From the NCBI GenBank assembly GCA_023053545.1, contig JAKZAN010000002.1, positions 1,906,375 to 1,970,374 of the forward strand: 64,000 nucleotides of DNA, written 5' to 3'. Of this stretch, positions 32,128-45,086 are shown piece by piece. Source of the stretch: Lepidurus packardi. Lineage: Eukaryota; Arthropoda; Branchiopoda; Notostraca; Triopsidae. The notes below the pieces were generated by a model, which worked only from the letters and a program-made list of their open reading frames with translations, made no database searches and had not been told where the DNA came from. Numbering within the stretch: the stretch's first letter is position 1; the number at the start of each line of letters is the position of its first letter. A program made the position numbers and the translations under genes.

Positions 32128-33527
32128 TTGTTACAGCCCCAGAACCCTCGGGCTATACGTCCCATACGCAGTTATCTAAGGCATATAGGGGTGTAATGTA
32201 CGCATACATACGAGAGTATATGGTAGACACACATCCACATGCATTCGGTAATGCACTAGCAGCCGCCCCCACCCTATCCTAGACGACCCTACAGACGCCG
32301 ACCAAAGCAGGAGAGAAAGAGAGACGGGGGGGTCGATAAGGTTATGACAGAAACTGAAGACGTGAGGCTGGGAAAGGGAGGAGGGAGTAAATAAAAGTCT
32401 CGGTATAGATTGTAAACCTTTACAAACATTTTCTAGTTTCACCCCCCTAAAAGTGTCTTAGTTTACCATCTTTCCATACCCCAACCCCCTCATTCCATTT
32501 TTCCTAATCCCAAAAGGAAGAAAAATGGAAAATTTGGATTTAGTTTTGTTTGAGTGGTTTAAGAACCTGGGGATAAAATTAAACAAGGGTGAATTCTAGG
32601 TTGGGAGATGACATGACACATGCAAGCAGCAGGCCAAAAAAGCCATGTGTGGTCAAAAAAGTTAATTTTAGAAACTCCCCCCATGACCTGACCCCCTCCC
32701 TAGGAAACAGTTAGAAGCGTGTCAGAACTTTAGGAAACGAGTTTAAAAGGAACGAGCAGATGGATCCGTGCAGGCTTACTTAAAAAAAGATGACTTTCGC
32801 GACTATTCAGAGTTTTTTTTTTAATTAAGAATATTATTTATCTTTAAGGCTGCGGTGCACCTAAGTCGCTTATGGGCGAATAGCACAGGAAACGGCGGAA
32901 CTTTCTGACAGTAATGTAAATAATAATGATATCTACTGCCCATCGTCGAGATTTTTAAAAAATTATCTTCGTAAATTTGCAAATAAAAAAATGAAATTTC
33001 ACCTTTTTTATTCAAACTAATTAAAAATCGGACTTCGAAGTGCAGTAGATTAGTTTTCAAGTGAATTTTAGAGCAAACAGCATTGAAATCTGGTTATTAG
33101 TTTTTTAGTGATCGCCTACGTAGTTTCCTCCCAACATTGCACTGCCGCATTGAACCATCTCGGTCTACAACTCGGATGCACCGTATCCTTAAGATGTGCA
33201 TATCATTAAGGATTAAAGACAAGTTTTCTACAATATTTTTAGATAGCTTCAATGCAGATTGTGGTATTTTCTAGTTAATTATATATTAAACTAAAGATTT
33301 TTTAAAGTAATTTTTCTTATTATTTTGGTTCATATTGGTGTGGTAGTAATTTTTATTTCAGTAATTAAAATTGTACATCTTTTCTGATAGTTTTGAATAG
33401 TTAAGATCGAATTTTGAATCGAAAAGAGTCGGTGAAAAGTAATTTTAAAAAAAGGGTTTGCGGAAGGAAGTGGTTAAATAGGGTACTAATTCCTGTTCTT
33501 TTTTTCTCTCCTTTTTTGTTTTTGTAG

Positions 33528-36500
33528 ATACAAGAGTCGTATATTGTACGGGAATCGTCATTTGAACGCTCAGCCTTACGCTCCACCTGCGCTTGTCTCG
33601 GGTCACGCCCCTTCCCGTCGTATTTGCCAGAGTTGTTATAAACAAACGCCTGGGCGGTGCAGCACCTGTGCGCTACCTTCGCCATTGGGCGTGTCGAACC
33701 AGTCGATCGGAGGCGGAGAAGGAGTTGTGGGAAGTAATCGTCGTGTATTGAGGGACCGTGGTGGTGGGGGCGGAGTTGTGGGTGGTGATTCCTCCGGTTC
33801 TTCAGGAACTTCCTCGGCCTCGTTGTGGCGGAGTGGGACTCGACGCCACGCCCACCATCATTTACACGACCACTCGAACACACACCATCACCAAATCTTG
33901 GTGGATGGCAGTGGGAGCAATAGCAGTGGGAGTGCTGGAACCAACAACGATATTGAACAAAATGGACCACGGTCTGCTGCACTACTCCAGCCCAGTAGCA
34001 ATAATGTGCGTTGGACTCGATCACGTGCCTCGCAATTCCCTCAGGCATTACTGAATACTTCATCCTCACTTGCTTCAGCCAATAGCACAGGGGGAGGATC
34101 CACAAGTGGAAGTGAAATCCCTCAGCATTCCAGTCATTTCAATAACGCTGGGGACAGTTTCACATCAGCGGGATCAGGACATTTTCCCAGCACAACCACA
34201 AGATTGACCAATAGTGAAGGAGGAGGAGTTTTGTTGACGACTGCCCAAGCCAGCGAAGGCGGGAGCAGCAGCAGTAGTGGGAGCGGAAGCAGCAGCAATA
34301 CGGATCCACGCAGGAGACGCCTGCGGGGAATGAACATGGGCCAAAAAGTGTCAGGTAATTTTAATCCCTGTCGATATTTGCAGAAGAATATATAATAGTG
34401 AGTTGATAAAGAAAAAAACAGTTGGCACACATAGAAACCTTTCAGCTGCTTGCAACGACCTCGTAATGGTTCTATTTTTTCCTTTTTTTCCCTAAGCGGA
34501 TTAGCATTAGGAGAGATTAGGCAAATAAAATTTCACCAATTTGGGTATTTTTAAATAATTTGCTAATTCAAACATTTAAATTTTGTAAACAGAAAATGAA
34601 GTAATGAAAATTCATTGTATTAAAGTTGATTAAATTTCAGAAAATAAGGTTTAAGTAATATGTTCATGAATTTCAACGGAGACTTTCAAAAAGAGTCACA
34701 GAATTACAAGAATCAAATTCAGTAGATTCAAAAGTAAACTCGAGGTAATTACAAGATAAAATTGGGAGAATTGAAAAGTAAAAATGGAAAAATAAAATTC
34801 AAAGCAAACTAAAAGTACGTACAAAATAGTTTAGACATCAATTTCGAAATTGAAATTCTAACTTTTTTTCTAAACAAACAAACTAGAACATCCCGGAAAT
34901 AAATTTCCATGAAAATCAAAGATAAAGCCTTCAAAAAAGCGTAGCTTAAATTCGAATTAAAATCTTCATGATAAAACATGGCATCTAAGAGCTCCTAAAT
35001 AAGTAATTATTGTATTGTGTCGTCTAAAAAAAGAATCAAAGGGTTTATTATCGTTTCCATCGCAAATTAGCATAATTGTGCCTAGTTAAAAAGAAATTAA
35101 CTGTTCTTGATGAATCGTTTTACAGTGAAAGCAGCTTAGCGCGAAATCGAAGGGGCCGGATATTTTTTCGTGTTATAAGGAATTCGTGCTAACAGATATA
35201 TGCAAAAAACCTAGTTAATCAAAAACAGTCGTGATAACGGAGTTAGTATTCAAGTTTATACTTATACATTGATAGTCTGTACATTTTAAAGCACAAATGA
35301 TACATTTTAAAGCATTTTAGCAGACTAAATAAATATGCAATGTTTTGACTGCCCACGGACCGTTGGGGCGAGAAAGGCAAAAATTTCAACTTAAGTCAGG
35401 GATGTTGCTAAAGCTCTACAACCCTTCCCATTGGCAGAGGGAGACGGTTGGTAAGTAGACAAAAGTACTTTGTCGCAACAAAACTATCTTGTCGTTCCTC
35501 CGAGATTTTTTCGTGTTAAGCGGTTTTTGTTTCGTGTTAAAAGGAAACAAATGTATGGAATTCCATAGCGTTTTGTCCGGACCGCAATACCATATTGTGT
35601 TAACAGTTTTTCGTGCTAAGCGGGTTCGTGTTAAACGGTTTTCACTGTAGTCGAAAGATAGTTCGTATGGATGCATCTTCCCGGATCGATTCACATGAAT
35701 TATTGGAATATTGATGATTTTCTTTGTTTTGCTGATGCGAAGTGCTATGGGAAATTAGTATAATTAAGACGAGAATTGAATACTTATTAAGGAATTGTCT
35801 TGTTTAAAAAGAGGTTTCTGTAACACAAAAGCTTTTTTATGATTTTGGAAGATTGAAGGGGTTTTAGTGGTTTTAGTTTGTCAAGAAGAGCAGTTATAGT
35901 AAATTAAGGTATTTAACACAAAAATTGAAATTAATTTTTTACTACCGACTACTTTCTCCATTAAAATGTGGTTTTTGTGGATGAATTTGAAAGGTATTAA
36001 TGTTGTTTTTGTTCTTTTTTAATAGGAGGTGTTAAAAGCATTAGCTTAAGGGGAGACAATGGGAACGTGTCAAAAGGAGCAGTGGCTCGGGAGTTGAGCG
36101 CCGATTTTGTGCGTCCAGCGCGGTTAGACATTTTGTTGGATATGCCGCCTGTTTTGCGTGATGTGCAAGTGAAACATGCTTGGAACGCGGACGATCGCTC
36201 GCTCAATATTTTTGTGAAAGAAGATGACGAATTAACCTTCCATCGGCATCCCGTCGCGCAGAGTACCGACTGTATCCGAGGCAAAGTGGGCTACACGCGA
36301 GGCTTACATGCTTGGGAAATTACTTGGTCCACTCGACAACGTGGTACGCATGCCGTCGTGGGCGTGGCTACCCAAGACGCCCCTTTACACTCAGTCGGAT
36401 ACCAGGTAACACATAAAATAAAGAAGCAAAAATCACCTCAAAATAAGGAACCGAAAAAAAAAGAATCAGCAAGAGGGAGTTGTAGGGGATCAATACGATC

Positions 36501-37475
36501 CAAAGGTGTTGGTATTTGCAATCCCGTTGGCAAGGATGCTCCGTTACTGGGAAATGTTAGCTTTTTTTGGGGGGGGGGAGGGGGGGGGGGGTATCTGGAG
36601 GCTGGCCAGCGCCAATGCCAGGAGTTTTAAAAGGAGCGCAAGGTCAAATGACCCTGAGGGAATCGTTTGGCACGTGTTTCCTTCTTGAGGGTAGCCAAGT
36701 GAAGCGTGCTAATGAAGTCATTGCTACACAATGAGTTTGCAAAGAAAATGAAAGGAAAATAAAAGCCGAGAGGGGAAATTTTTTCGTCTTTTTTTTCTCT
36801 AATGCAGCTCTTGTCTTCTTGTAGAGCTTGGTGGGCAGCAATGACCAATCGTGGGGATGGGATTTGGGTCGGAATAAGTTGTACCATGATGCGAAGAATC
36901 AGGTGGGCGTGACGTATCCAGCTTTGCTCAAGCCGGATGAAACATTTGTAGTTCCAGACAAATTCCTTGGTAAGTTTTGCGACATCCAAATCGAATGAAA
37001 AGTTAAATGCAGACTGAGAAATTCAATATTATAATGTTGTCTGGCCTCTTTTCTCTAGTGATTTTGGATATGGATGAAGGGACGCTAGCGTTTGTGGTCG
37101 ATGGCCAGTACCTGGGCGTGGCCTTTCGGGGCTTAAAAGGGAAAAAGTTGTATCCTATTGTGAGCGCTGTATGGGGTCATTGCGAGATCACTTGCAAGTA
37201 CATCGGCGGATTGGATCGTAAGTTTTTAAGTTTCCCCCTCTTCTTTTTGCAGCAGGGAGAGTTGGGGGGGGCTCTTGAAAGGCTTCTTTTATATTTACTG
37301 ACGTTTCTATGGTTTTCTCCCCCTCCGTTTCTTAGCGGAGCCTTTGCACTTGATGGATTTGTGTCGGCGAGTCATTCGACAGCAAGTTGGCAAACATCGG
37401 TTTGACCATTTGGACGAGTTAACCTTACCAGCCTCGTTGAAGAGTTACTTGCTCTACCAGCAAAGAAGATCCTGA
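33528..37475 (+). CDS. gus: gustavus / SPRY domain-containing SOCS box protein (SPSB1/4-like)
   Basis: Exons 33528-34354, 36026-36405, 36825-36969, 37059-37217 and 37336-37475. The first is preceded by a strong acceptor, so at least one upstream exon is missing from this model. The core starts at MGQKVS (ATG 34336) and would alone make 280 aa, close to 273 in human SPSB1. The B30.2/SPRY domain holds LLDMPP, HSWN-like [76 protein letters not shown] and WGHCEI. The C-terminal SOCS box has [10 protein letters not shown] and [16 protein letters not shown] proteins recruit targets such as Vasa to Cullin-5 E3 ligases. The large first exon adds about 270 residues rich in S, G, N and H before MGQK, with [13 protein letters not shown] and two CxxC-like cysteine pairs. 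Confidence 0.92.
35121..35649. mobile_element. pogo/Tigger-like MITE in the gustavus intron, about 530 bp
   Basis: It starts TACAGTGAAAGC and ends GTTTTCACTGTA, so the termini are CAGTGAAA inverted repeats with TA target duplications. Internal CGTGTTAA and TTCGTGCTAA motifs are typical of pogo-type ends. There is no transposase. A partial relative lies at about 60693-60887. Confidence 0.75.
36569..36591. repeat. Poly(G) tract, 10 G and 12 G around a short break
   Basis: An intronic tract in gustavus, between the exons ending at 36405 and starting at 36825. It is another long G run of the type seen in SYAP1 introns. Confidence 0.9.
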
Positions 37476-40400
37476 AGTTGGGCCAGCGTTTCAAGGTTTA
37501 GGAAAGCCGGGTAGCAAACTTTCTAGAAGTTTTCAGCAAATTTGCGGAAAGTTTCTCATAAAATTGGCGAAAAGCACAATTAGGCGGGGGAGAGCTTTTT
37601 TGTAGCTCGTAGGGTAAAACTGTGGGAGGGGGGGCTTAGAAAAACGGTTGGTACTTTGGCTTTTCTATGGGAAAAGCCAAAAGACCAGGTTTTGGGAAGA
37701 AGCATGCGCGGGGATGTTTTAAACAAAAAAATATTATTATTAATTAAGCGTATGCTTTAAAATGCTAATCCCGGAGGAAGATATCCATTCTTAAGAGTGA
37801 ATCACTAGGCCTGTTTGCTTATTTTGCATATCCAAGAGCAAGCAAGTCAGCCATTTTGTCAAACCTTTTTATTATCCGGATTCTTTCGAATCTTAATTTT
37901 GTATAAAAGATAACAAGGGCATTTTTTGGCTTCCCTGAAAATTTATTTTTAGGTTTACCTTTTTCTTCCTGAGTTTGTGACCCACCTCACAACCTTCCTG
38001 TCTACCTTTTAATCTTTGTAAGAAAATTTTGACTAAAACAGAATGGAAGCAGAATGACGAGGTGTGTGTGCTGAATGCCAAGATCTCGATGTACATTAAA
38101 AAAAGTTGATGGGCTGAGAGAGAGAGTAAAGCATGAGTGAAGGAAGAAGGAAAAAGTATCATGTTTTGGGGTAGAGAGCTGCTGAAGTCGGAAACTGACT
38201 ACTATCTGTTTTTATTATACCAAATCTTCTTGTCGCCGTCAAAAGCAGAAGAAAAAACGAATGATGGATTGATTACAAGCTAAAACAAAAGGGGGGGATT
38301 ACGAAACGTATGTGTGAATTTTTTGAAAGAATGGTTTTGTAAATTGGGTACCAAGTCTTTTTAACTAACCCAATTTTTGTTTACATTATACTATACGGTT
38401 CTTTCGGAAAGGGCGGGGTTTCAACCGTGGTTTCAAAAGGAAACGAAAAGAAAAGCTTGGCATTTTTTTTTTATTTGTATACAAGACTCCACTTATTCTA
38501 TTTTGTTCCAAAAAATCATTGGTATGGTACGGTTCTGCAAGCGATAAAAAGACTACTATAATTTCGTGTCGTTGTGTTTTTAGATTGCGTTTGATACCTG
38601 TGTTGTGTGGTAGGCAAAAAAAAGTATGTGAAAGTGCTCTGAAGCGAGGGTTATGTACCAAATACATGTCACGGTTGTGTGTCTTTTACATAAAAGGAGA
38701 TGTTTTACACTCCCCAGTGCATACTTTTTTTGCAACGTCTTTCTCATTTTCTACCTTAAATATTCTCAAGCTTTCCATTCAGGTTAGGAAACACGCAGGT
38801 GTCCTTGTTTATAAGGAGTAAAGTATTGTAAAGATCGACAATCAAAGATTACTCTTTAAACCAACGGGAGGGTAGGTGAGAATATACTACACGTTTTGTT
38901 TGGAAAGAAGGTAAGACAAGAGCCATATACTATTTGCCTGGTGGCAAATCTGACTATTACCACGCAAAAAAACAACCTTGTATGGAAACTGAGCAAAGAA
39001 TCTAGTTTCTAGTGATATATATTTTTTCTATGACGTGTGAACTAGTAATTAAACTATTACAGAACAGTCTTCAAAACTAAGATTACGTAGCTTACTGACG
39101 TCACAAACATGGTATACCGTGGTACTGGCGTGCTGTTAACTCTTTGAAGCATCGGAGTACACATGTGATAATTGCATTTACCATGGTAAGACAGCAAGGC
39201 ACGCGACGACACGTCTGTGACGTTATAACCGAAAGTTTGTCACAACGTATTGAAAGTATATCACACTTCGAGAACGGCTTATGCAAAAAAATTCTAACAA
39301 AATTCCTCATTCTTGGAATAACCTAGACTACAACACTGCAGATGTTCATGAAAATCTCAACATGTGATTTTTGGAAGCTATACTGCCGTTTAATGGAAAA
39401 ATTTCTGTAGTGATTTTCCCTTTCTGTGTAGATAAAGGTGGAGTCTCCTTTCGTGATGGCCTGTGGCGGCTGAACCCTTGGCCCAAATTATCGTCTCGGT
39501 AAAATACAGATGAGAAGTGGGGACTCCACTGTTGCCATTTCTGGCATTATAAAAACAAGAAAAAATAAAAAAAAGTATCCGTCTCTCTCTTTTTCCCTCT
39601 CTAACTCACTCTCCTGAAGCGTAGCATTTTATGCTTGACTTCGCCATTGATGAACTCTTTCTACCTTCGCCAAAAGACGTATATACTATTTACGGAGAAC
39701 TGGAGGGAACTCCTGGAAATCGCGTTGGGATATGAAAGCAAAATGCCAAAAACAGTGCTTGACTAGTGTTTTTGAGGTCCATTAACCTTTGTTGCTAATA
39801 GGAATCTTAGAATGGGAAAGCTGAAAGGGGTTATAACATAACGACAAAGGATTAAACAAGAGGGGAAAATATCTCAACTGGCTGGATCTTGTCATGGTTT
39901 CACCTAGTAGACCAGGCCGGTTTTCATAAGCTGCTGCAGAGAAGTGCAGAGTATACACGTTATACTATTGGACCAAGAGAAATAGCCCGCACAAGGAAGG
40001 AAACTGCTTTTCCTTTGTTTCGGTTTTTCTTTGTGGATCGGAAAACCGGTTAATTTGTCGCTGCTCTACACTCACCTGGACCGGGCAAGTTTACTGGGGA
40101 AAGGCAAGAGAAAGAAGCTATGTCGTCTATACACCTGAAGACACGTATTTACCAAGGCGGGAACACACAGCTTTTACCTATACTTTCCACCGAAATCAAC
40201 ATTTGTTGCAATGCAAAGCAAAATACAAAAAGTGTTGCCTAGTAAGAGTTACAGTATAGCTGATCTAAGGCACCCACGCTTATCTTTTAGAAATTGAGCC
40301 AGCAGGTGTAGGTTTTAATTCTTCTTCGCTTCTCATGCATAATTCCTTGTAGTGCAAGATTTCGAGGCAGGAAAAGCCCTACTTGTAGTATAACAAGGAT

Positions 40401-40998
40401 TTATACTTAATAGCGTGACGGTATGATAGCGCCAAGGGCGCCAGACATGACAGGCAATACAAACGTTAGAGGAGAAGAAAGTGTTTCAGTAGAAACTGCT
40501 TCTAACCGTTAGTCTTTTTTCACGCCACCGTAATCTATGGAACAGAAGTCAGAGGTCTTAGAGGTCTTTTATGCTTTATGGAAAAGAAAATGAAAGTGAA
40601 AGGCGCGCTTTGCACAGAAATGCTCTGTGAGAGTCCATATCACAGTAGATATAGGTTTACATTTAAACCTATTTACCGTGGGCTGTATTCTATGATAATT
40701 TTGTTCGACAAGAAGTGATCTGGGTGAATGGACATGACATTGAAGGCTAAACAGCCAAACGCTGTGACTTTGGCAGGTTTTCTGTTACTTTCTAAGGTTA
40801 ATATCCGTTGTCTGTCTCATTTTATGTCGGGCTATACAGGTCCTGATCCTTAAAAGCGGGTTAGGAACTGCCCACTGATTGGTACGTATGGATTGAAGAC
40901 GTGGTTTTTCCTAAACGAAGAAAATCAAGACGTGTGGGGCCAGCTGGGTGTGTGTATGTCTGTATGTATATCGGTAGGTCGGAGTCCGAAATCGAGTG
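37476..40998. other. 3.5 kb intergenic, no gene seen
   Basis: The gustavus 3' UTR presumably occupies the left end. A short inverted repeat with arms GTGGAGTCTCC and GGGGACTCCAC lies at about 39438-39534. No coding exon with recognisable features is present. Confidence 0.5.
39438..39534. repeat. Imperfect inverted repeat, about 95 bp span
   Basis: GGTGGAGTCTCC at about 39438 pairs with GGGGACTCCACT ending near 39534. The stem is about 12 bases with one mismatch and has a long loop. It could fold as RNA, but no known RNA family is recognised. Confidence 0.5.
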
Positions 40999-41030
40999 AA
41001 ATGGACCACATCATACGGCTTTCTCCTTGC

Positions 41031-41068
41031 TATATAAACTGGACAAAGTGTCCCTTACAGCCATCAGT
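41031..41068 (+). promoter_or_regulatory. TATA box and initiator of plus-strand cuticle gene 1
   Basis: TATATAAA at 41031-41038 and ATCAGT at 41063-41068. It is preceded by GGCTTTCTCCTTGC, which recurs before the other plus-strand cuticle genes. Confidence 0.88.
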
Positions 41069-41102
41069 TCCCATCGAGCTAACACAAGCCCAACAACTTA
41101 CC

Positions 41103-41799
41103 ATGAAGGTAATACCACCTCTGCCCTTTGGTCTTCTACCTTTATGTTAACTTACGTATTACCTTATTTAACCTTCATATTAGGTTTTATACCTTCTTTT
41201 TACCTTCGTATTGACTGGGTCAGTTTGAATTCATTTCTGTCTTTAAATTCTTAGTTTTTGATCCTCGCTGCATTGTTGGCTTTGGCCGCTGCCGATCAAC
41301 CGTACAGAGAGTCGTACCCTGCTCCTGCTCAATACCAACCAGCTCCAGCCTACAGAGAGGCAAAGTACGAAAAGGCCGAAGCACCCGTATACGTAAGTCA
41401 TGCCGAAAGCATTTACTTATTGATTTTTGGCTGAATTTGTGATTTTAATTTCCTTTTATTTGTCATTTGCAACAGCCTCCCAGGCCCCACTCTTTCGAAT
41501 ATGCCGTTAAGGATGGAAACACCTATTCTGACTTTGCTCACGCCGAAAACAGCGATGGCAAGACCGTAACTGGGGAATACCGTGTCAACTTGCCCGATGG
41601 CCGTGTCCAGATCGTCAAGTACAGCGCTGGTGAAGGTGGCAACGTTGCTGATGTCTCTTACATCGGAGAAGCCAAATACCCCGAAGAGAAACCCTACAAA
41701 GCTGCTGCTCCTCAATACCAAGAACCCGCCTATGCTGCTCCCAAATACAATGAACCAGCCTACAAAACCCCCGTTTATACCCCCAAGGCCGCTTATTAA
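41103..41799 (+). CDS. RR-type cuticle protein, plus-strand gene 1
   Basis: Exons 41103-41108 (ATG AAG), 41255-41392 and 41476-41799 give 155 aa. The signal peptide is MKFLILAALLALAAA. A Y/P/A-rich linker follows, then an RR chitin-binding domain: HSFEYAVKDGNTYSDFAHAE, DGKTVTGEYRVNLPDGR and VADVSYIGEAKYP. The tail is P/A/Y-rich (YAAPKYNEPAY). It should be secreted into cuticle. It is the source of the broken copy at 54.4-55.2 kb. Confidence 0.94.
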
Positions 41800-43016
41800 A
41801 GGGCTCTAAATGGATGTAAATTAATTTGAAGATATACAAAACGAATCTATTATAAATCAACCGTCTATATTTATTCAGTTACAAAGTCTTATGTTTATGT
41901 GTATACTATACAGGCAATACTATTTATCCTAGCGCAATACTTTCCGTGTGCGATGCTTTGCGCAATACTTTCTGCGTGCGAACAATGAATACTTTGCGAT
42001 TAGTGAAATATTGAATTTCGGGTTAATATAGTATTACTAATTTGTACTAACCAGAAATAATAAAGTAATAAGTTATAAACAATTAAGTAAAGTTATCCGT
42101 ACATGAAATATGTGAGCATGTGATGGATGTGAGGCATCGAAAGGAACTACTACTATTATATATAGTACTATAGTGCTAATCACTACGAGTTATTCATTGT
42201 TTGTATTATACTCATTGTTTTCTAGTATCCACATTATTGACTAGTATTAGCAAATTCATACGGTACAAAGGTTTCAAGGAAAGGCGTTTTTTTTCTTGCG
42301 TGTAAACAAAGCGGCATTGGAGGCTTTCACTTTCTCTTTTGAGCCTATAATTGAGTTTGAGAACCTGAAATTCTAGTTTTCAGGGACGATCATAAAATGT
42401 TATATAGTCGGGATCGAAGACCGCGCATAATTTGCCCAGTGAAGAGAAGCAGAAAAAATAGTGAAGCGGTTAAGAGCAACTCAAGATCTAAACTCTGTGA
42501 CACGAAAACCACGTGTAATGCAAAGTAGACACAATTAGAAGAAAACCATGCGTGCTGGAAAGCTCGTGGACCGAAAAGTAAGACCGACAATATGAGAAAG
42601 AACAAGTTCGGAATACCACAGTTAACGATGTCACAGGAAAAGCAGCTAGTGATATAGGTATGCATTACCACAATGGTAATTCACGTATCAAAGGTGACTA
42701 ACACTAATGGGTTCCATATTAAAGTGCGTATTAGATTTCATAAAATGTTTAAAGTGAGTACTACTGTGATGTCAAGAAGTTATATAAGGAAAGATAGAAA
42801 GCCAAAAAGAAGACTGCCTGATCGTAAAAAGTCCGTTTAAGTGAAGACGAGGTACCCTTTGCAGTGTCCCTTCCAGCTCGGTTGCAAAAAGTCCAAATGA
42901 AAACGAGCAATACGGTTAAGGTAACAACATCACGACAAAGACTTGTAGGAGTGGCATAGCTTCATCGCAAACGCAAACGATCGGACTAGGACCACGCTAA
43001 ACTGCTTTCTCTTGGC
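41800..43016. other. Intergenic between plus-strand cuticle genes 1 and 2
   Basis: The 3' UTR of gene 1 and upstream DNA of gene 2. AT-rich, no coding exon or repeat family recognised. Confidence 0.5.
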
Positions 43017-43054
43017 TATATAAAGCGAACCAAGAGTCCAGTTCAAACATCAGT
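43017..43054 (+). promoter_or_regulatory. TATA box and initiator of plus-strand cuticle gene 2
   Basis: TATATAAA at 43017-43024 and ATCAGT at 43049-43054, the same 32-base spacing as gene 1. Confidence 0.88.
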
Positions 43055-43091
43055 TCTCACCAAGCTGAGCAACCCTCAACCAGCATTTACC

Positions 43092-43752
43092 ATGAAGGTA
43101 CAATTGCGACGCTCTCTTATTTACAAAATTGCTGTTACTCTGAAAGGCTTTGACTGATCGCGTTGATTTCTCTCTTTTATGTAGCTCTTCGTTATCGCCG
43201 CTTTGTTGGCTTTGGCCGCTGCTGATCAGCCATACCGTCAGGCATACCCTGCTCCGGCTGCTTACCAACCAGCACCTGCTTACCAACAAGCCCCTGCTTA
43301 CAAGCCCGCCACCTACGAAAAACCCATCTACGTAAGTTACTTTAAACTCTCATAACTTGAAGAAATTGTTGAACTGGAACTAACGGCCGCCTTGTGTTTC
43401 GCCAACTGTGTAGGAAGAACCCCGTAAGCCTCATGCTTTCGATTATGCCGTGAAGGATGCTGAGACTTACGCTGACTTTGCCCATTCCGAAAACAGCGAT
43501 GGCAAGACCGTCAGCGGAGAATACCGTGTTAACTTGCCCGATGGCCGCACTCAGATCGTCAAATACAGGGCTGATGACTACGGCAACGTTGCTGATGTCT
43601 CTTACATCGGAGAAGCCAAGTACCCCGAAGAGAAACCCTACAAACTAGCCTACCAAGCCCCTACCTACAGAGCAGCTCCGCAGCAATACCCAGAACCCGC
43701 CTATGCTGCCCCAGCCTACAAGGCCCCAGTTTATACCCCATCAAAGTATTAA
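43092..43752 (+). CDS. RR-type cuticle protein, plus-strand gene 2
   Basis: Exons 43092-43097, 43185-43331 and 43414-43752 give 163 aa. Signal peptide MKLFVIAALLALAAA, then a PAYQPAPAYQQAP linker. The RR domain reads HAFDYAVKDAETYADFAHSE, DGKTVSGEYRVNLPDGRTQIVKY and VADVSYIGEAKYP, with a P/A/Y tail ending VYTPSKY. Exon layout and phase equal those of its neighbours. Confidence 0.94.
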
Positions 43753-45011
43753 GAAGTTTATTGTGTAAAATGACTTGATGCTATTACAAAGAACATTACC
43801 ATTTTTAAGAATCTGCCTATTTAAAAAAAATTCGAATGTTACTTTAATTCGAATGCTTGGATGCTAGTTTAAACGGCAAATTGCCAAACTATGTACATTA
43901 CAAAACAAGGAGAGTACCAGTAATGTCACAAACATACTCTCAATGTCATTGTTGCTTTCAGGAATCGTGTTTGAATAACTATTTGATCTAACTACTGATC
44001 ATGCTGAGATGCTGAGATGGACTGCCTTTGGTTTCATTTTGCGAGAGGTTTTCCATAACTTTTAAGTTGTGGTGGACTTGTTTATCCACAAAATAGCAGG
44101 CTTCCATGTTCGCATGCTATACAGCTACAACAATGATTATTTCTAAGCAAGCCCTTCATGTATTGGCTAACCACAATGCACGGAATTTTCTTGCAAAACT
44201 ATTTTTAGTATAGGTTAGGATCCGACTAATATCCTTTAATTGTTGTTGATGCCGAGAACCCGTTTTTGGGCTGGTAATCCGGTTCGGGTGCTCCGTTGTT
44301 TACAATTAGCTTCATTTAGTACGAAATTACAAAAAATGGCTTGTGTTTGTCATAGAAAAGATTTTTTTGTCTATGAGAAAAAATTATCTGAATGAATTTA
44401 GAATCCAATGAAGCATAGGTGGTTTCTTTCATCGGTGTCATACATAATCCACTGCTGGAATGCATGCAGCGTGAATGACCCATTCCTAACACGTTCAAGG
44501 TGGGGTGTACCAAGAACGATTGTGTAAACGACAGTAATTATTACTTTGGAAACTTGGGTACTACGCTTATGTATCCCATTCTATTTGGAAACCAAAATTG
44601 TACAATAGCATAGATTGAACGTAAGGTTGTAAAGTCCACCAGACCGTAAATTAAACGCTAGTAATATCCAGTAAAGCAAAAATAGAAGAATCGGTGGATT
44701 AGAAAACAGAAAGCGTATTTTAGGCATAAGTCTCGGTCTAAGTACAGATAATACTAGCTTAATGTGCTTTGAAGAATGGCTGTATAAATAATCATTGGAA
44801 AGTCTTTGGCTATATAGTAGTTTGACAAAAATATCTAAAGGCGAAATATCAGTCAAGGCTACGAGAATTACCACTATTTTGGACAACAGATCCCAGGACG
44901 GAAAACAAGCGGTGTACCCTTGAGTAGAGAAGATCACGACCATCGCATGTCGGGTGTGGTAAGACTTCACCCACAACCGACGAGAATGATGTGAAGCGGC
45001 TTTCTCTTCGC
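43753..45011. other. Intergenic between plus-strand cuticle genes 2 and 3
   Basis: No gene seen. A minus-strand open frame at 44581-45069 overlaps the gene-3 promoter and has no recognised domain, so it is not called. Confidence 0.5.
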
Positions 45012-45048
45012 TATATAAACCAACCAAGAGGCCACTTGAAGCATCAGT
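45012..45048 (+). promoter_or_regulatory. TATA box and initiator of plus-strand cuticle gene 3
   Basis: TATATAAA at 45012-45019 and ATCAGT at 45043-45048. GGCTTTCTCTTCGC precedes the TATA box. Confidence 0.88.
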
Positions 45049-45086
45049 TCTCATTGAACAGAGTACCATTCCACTAAAACATAATC

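Larger units (their letters stand above)
28648..33527. other. About 5 kb without a recognised gene
   Basis: It lies between the RNF168-like stop and the first recognised gustavus exon, so it may hold upstream gustavus exons and promoter. It contains a 105-codon minus-strand open frame (29422-29739), a C15 homopolymer (32113-32127) and several T-rich tracts. I found no convincing exon or RNA gene. Confidence 0.5.

Noticed and set aside
33401-34105. 234-residue minus-strand frame over the gustavus exon
   Set aside because: It is antisense to the S/G/H-rich gustavus exon and has no domain. The plus strand has a strong acceptor and splices into the SPRY exons.
44581-45069. 162-residue minus-strand frame before cuticle gene 3
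   Set aside because: It overlaps the TATA box and initiator of gene 3 and shows no conserved features.
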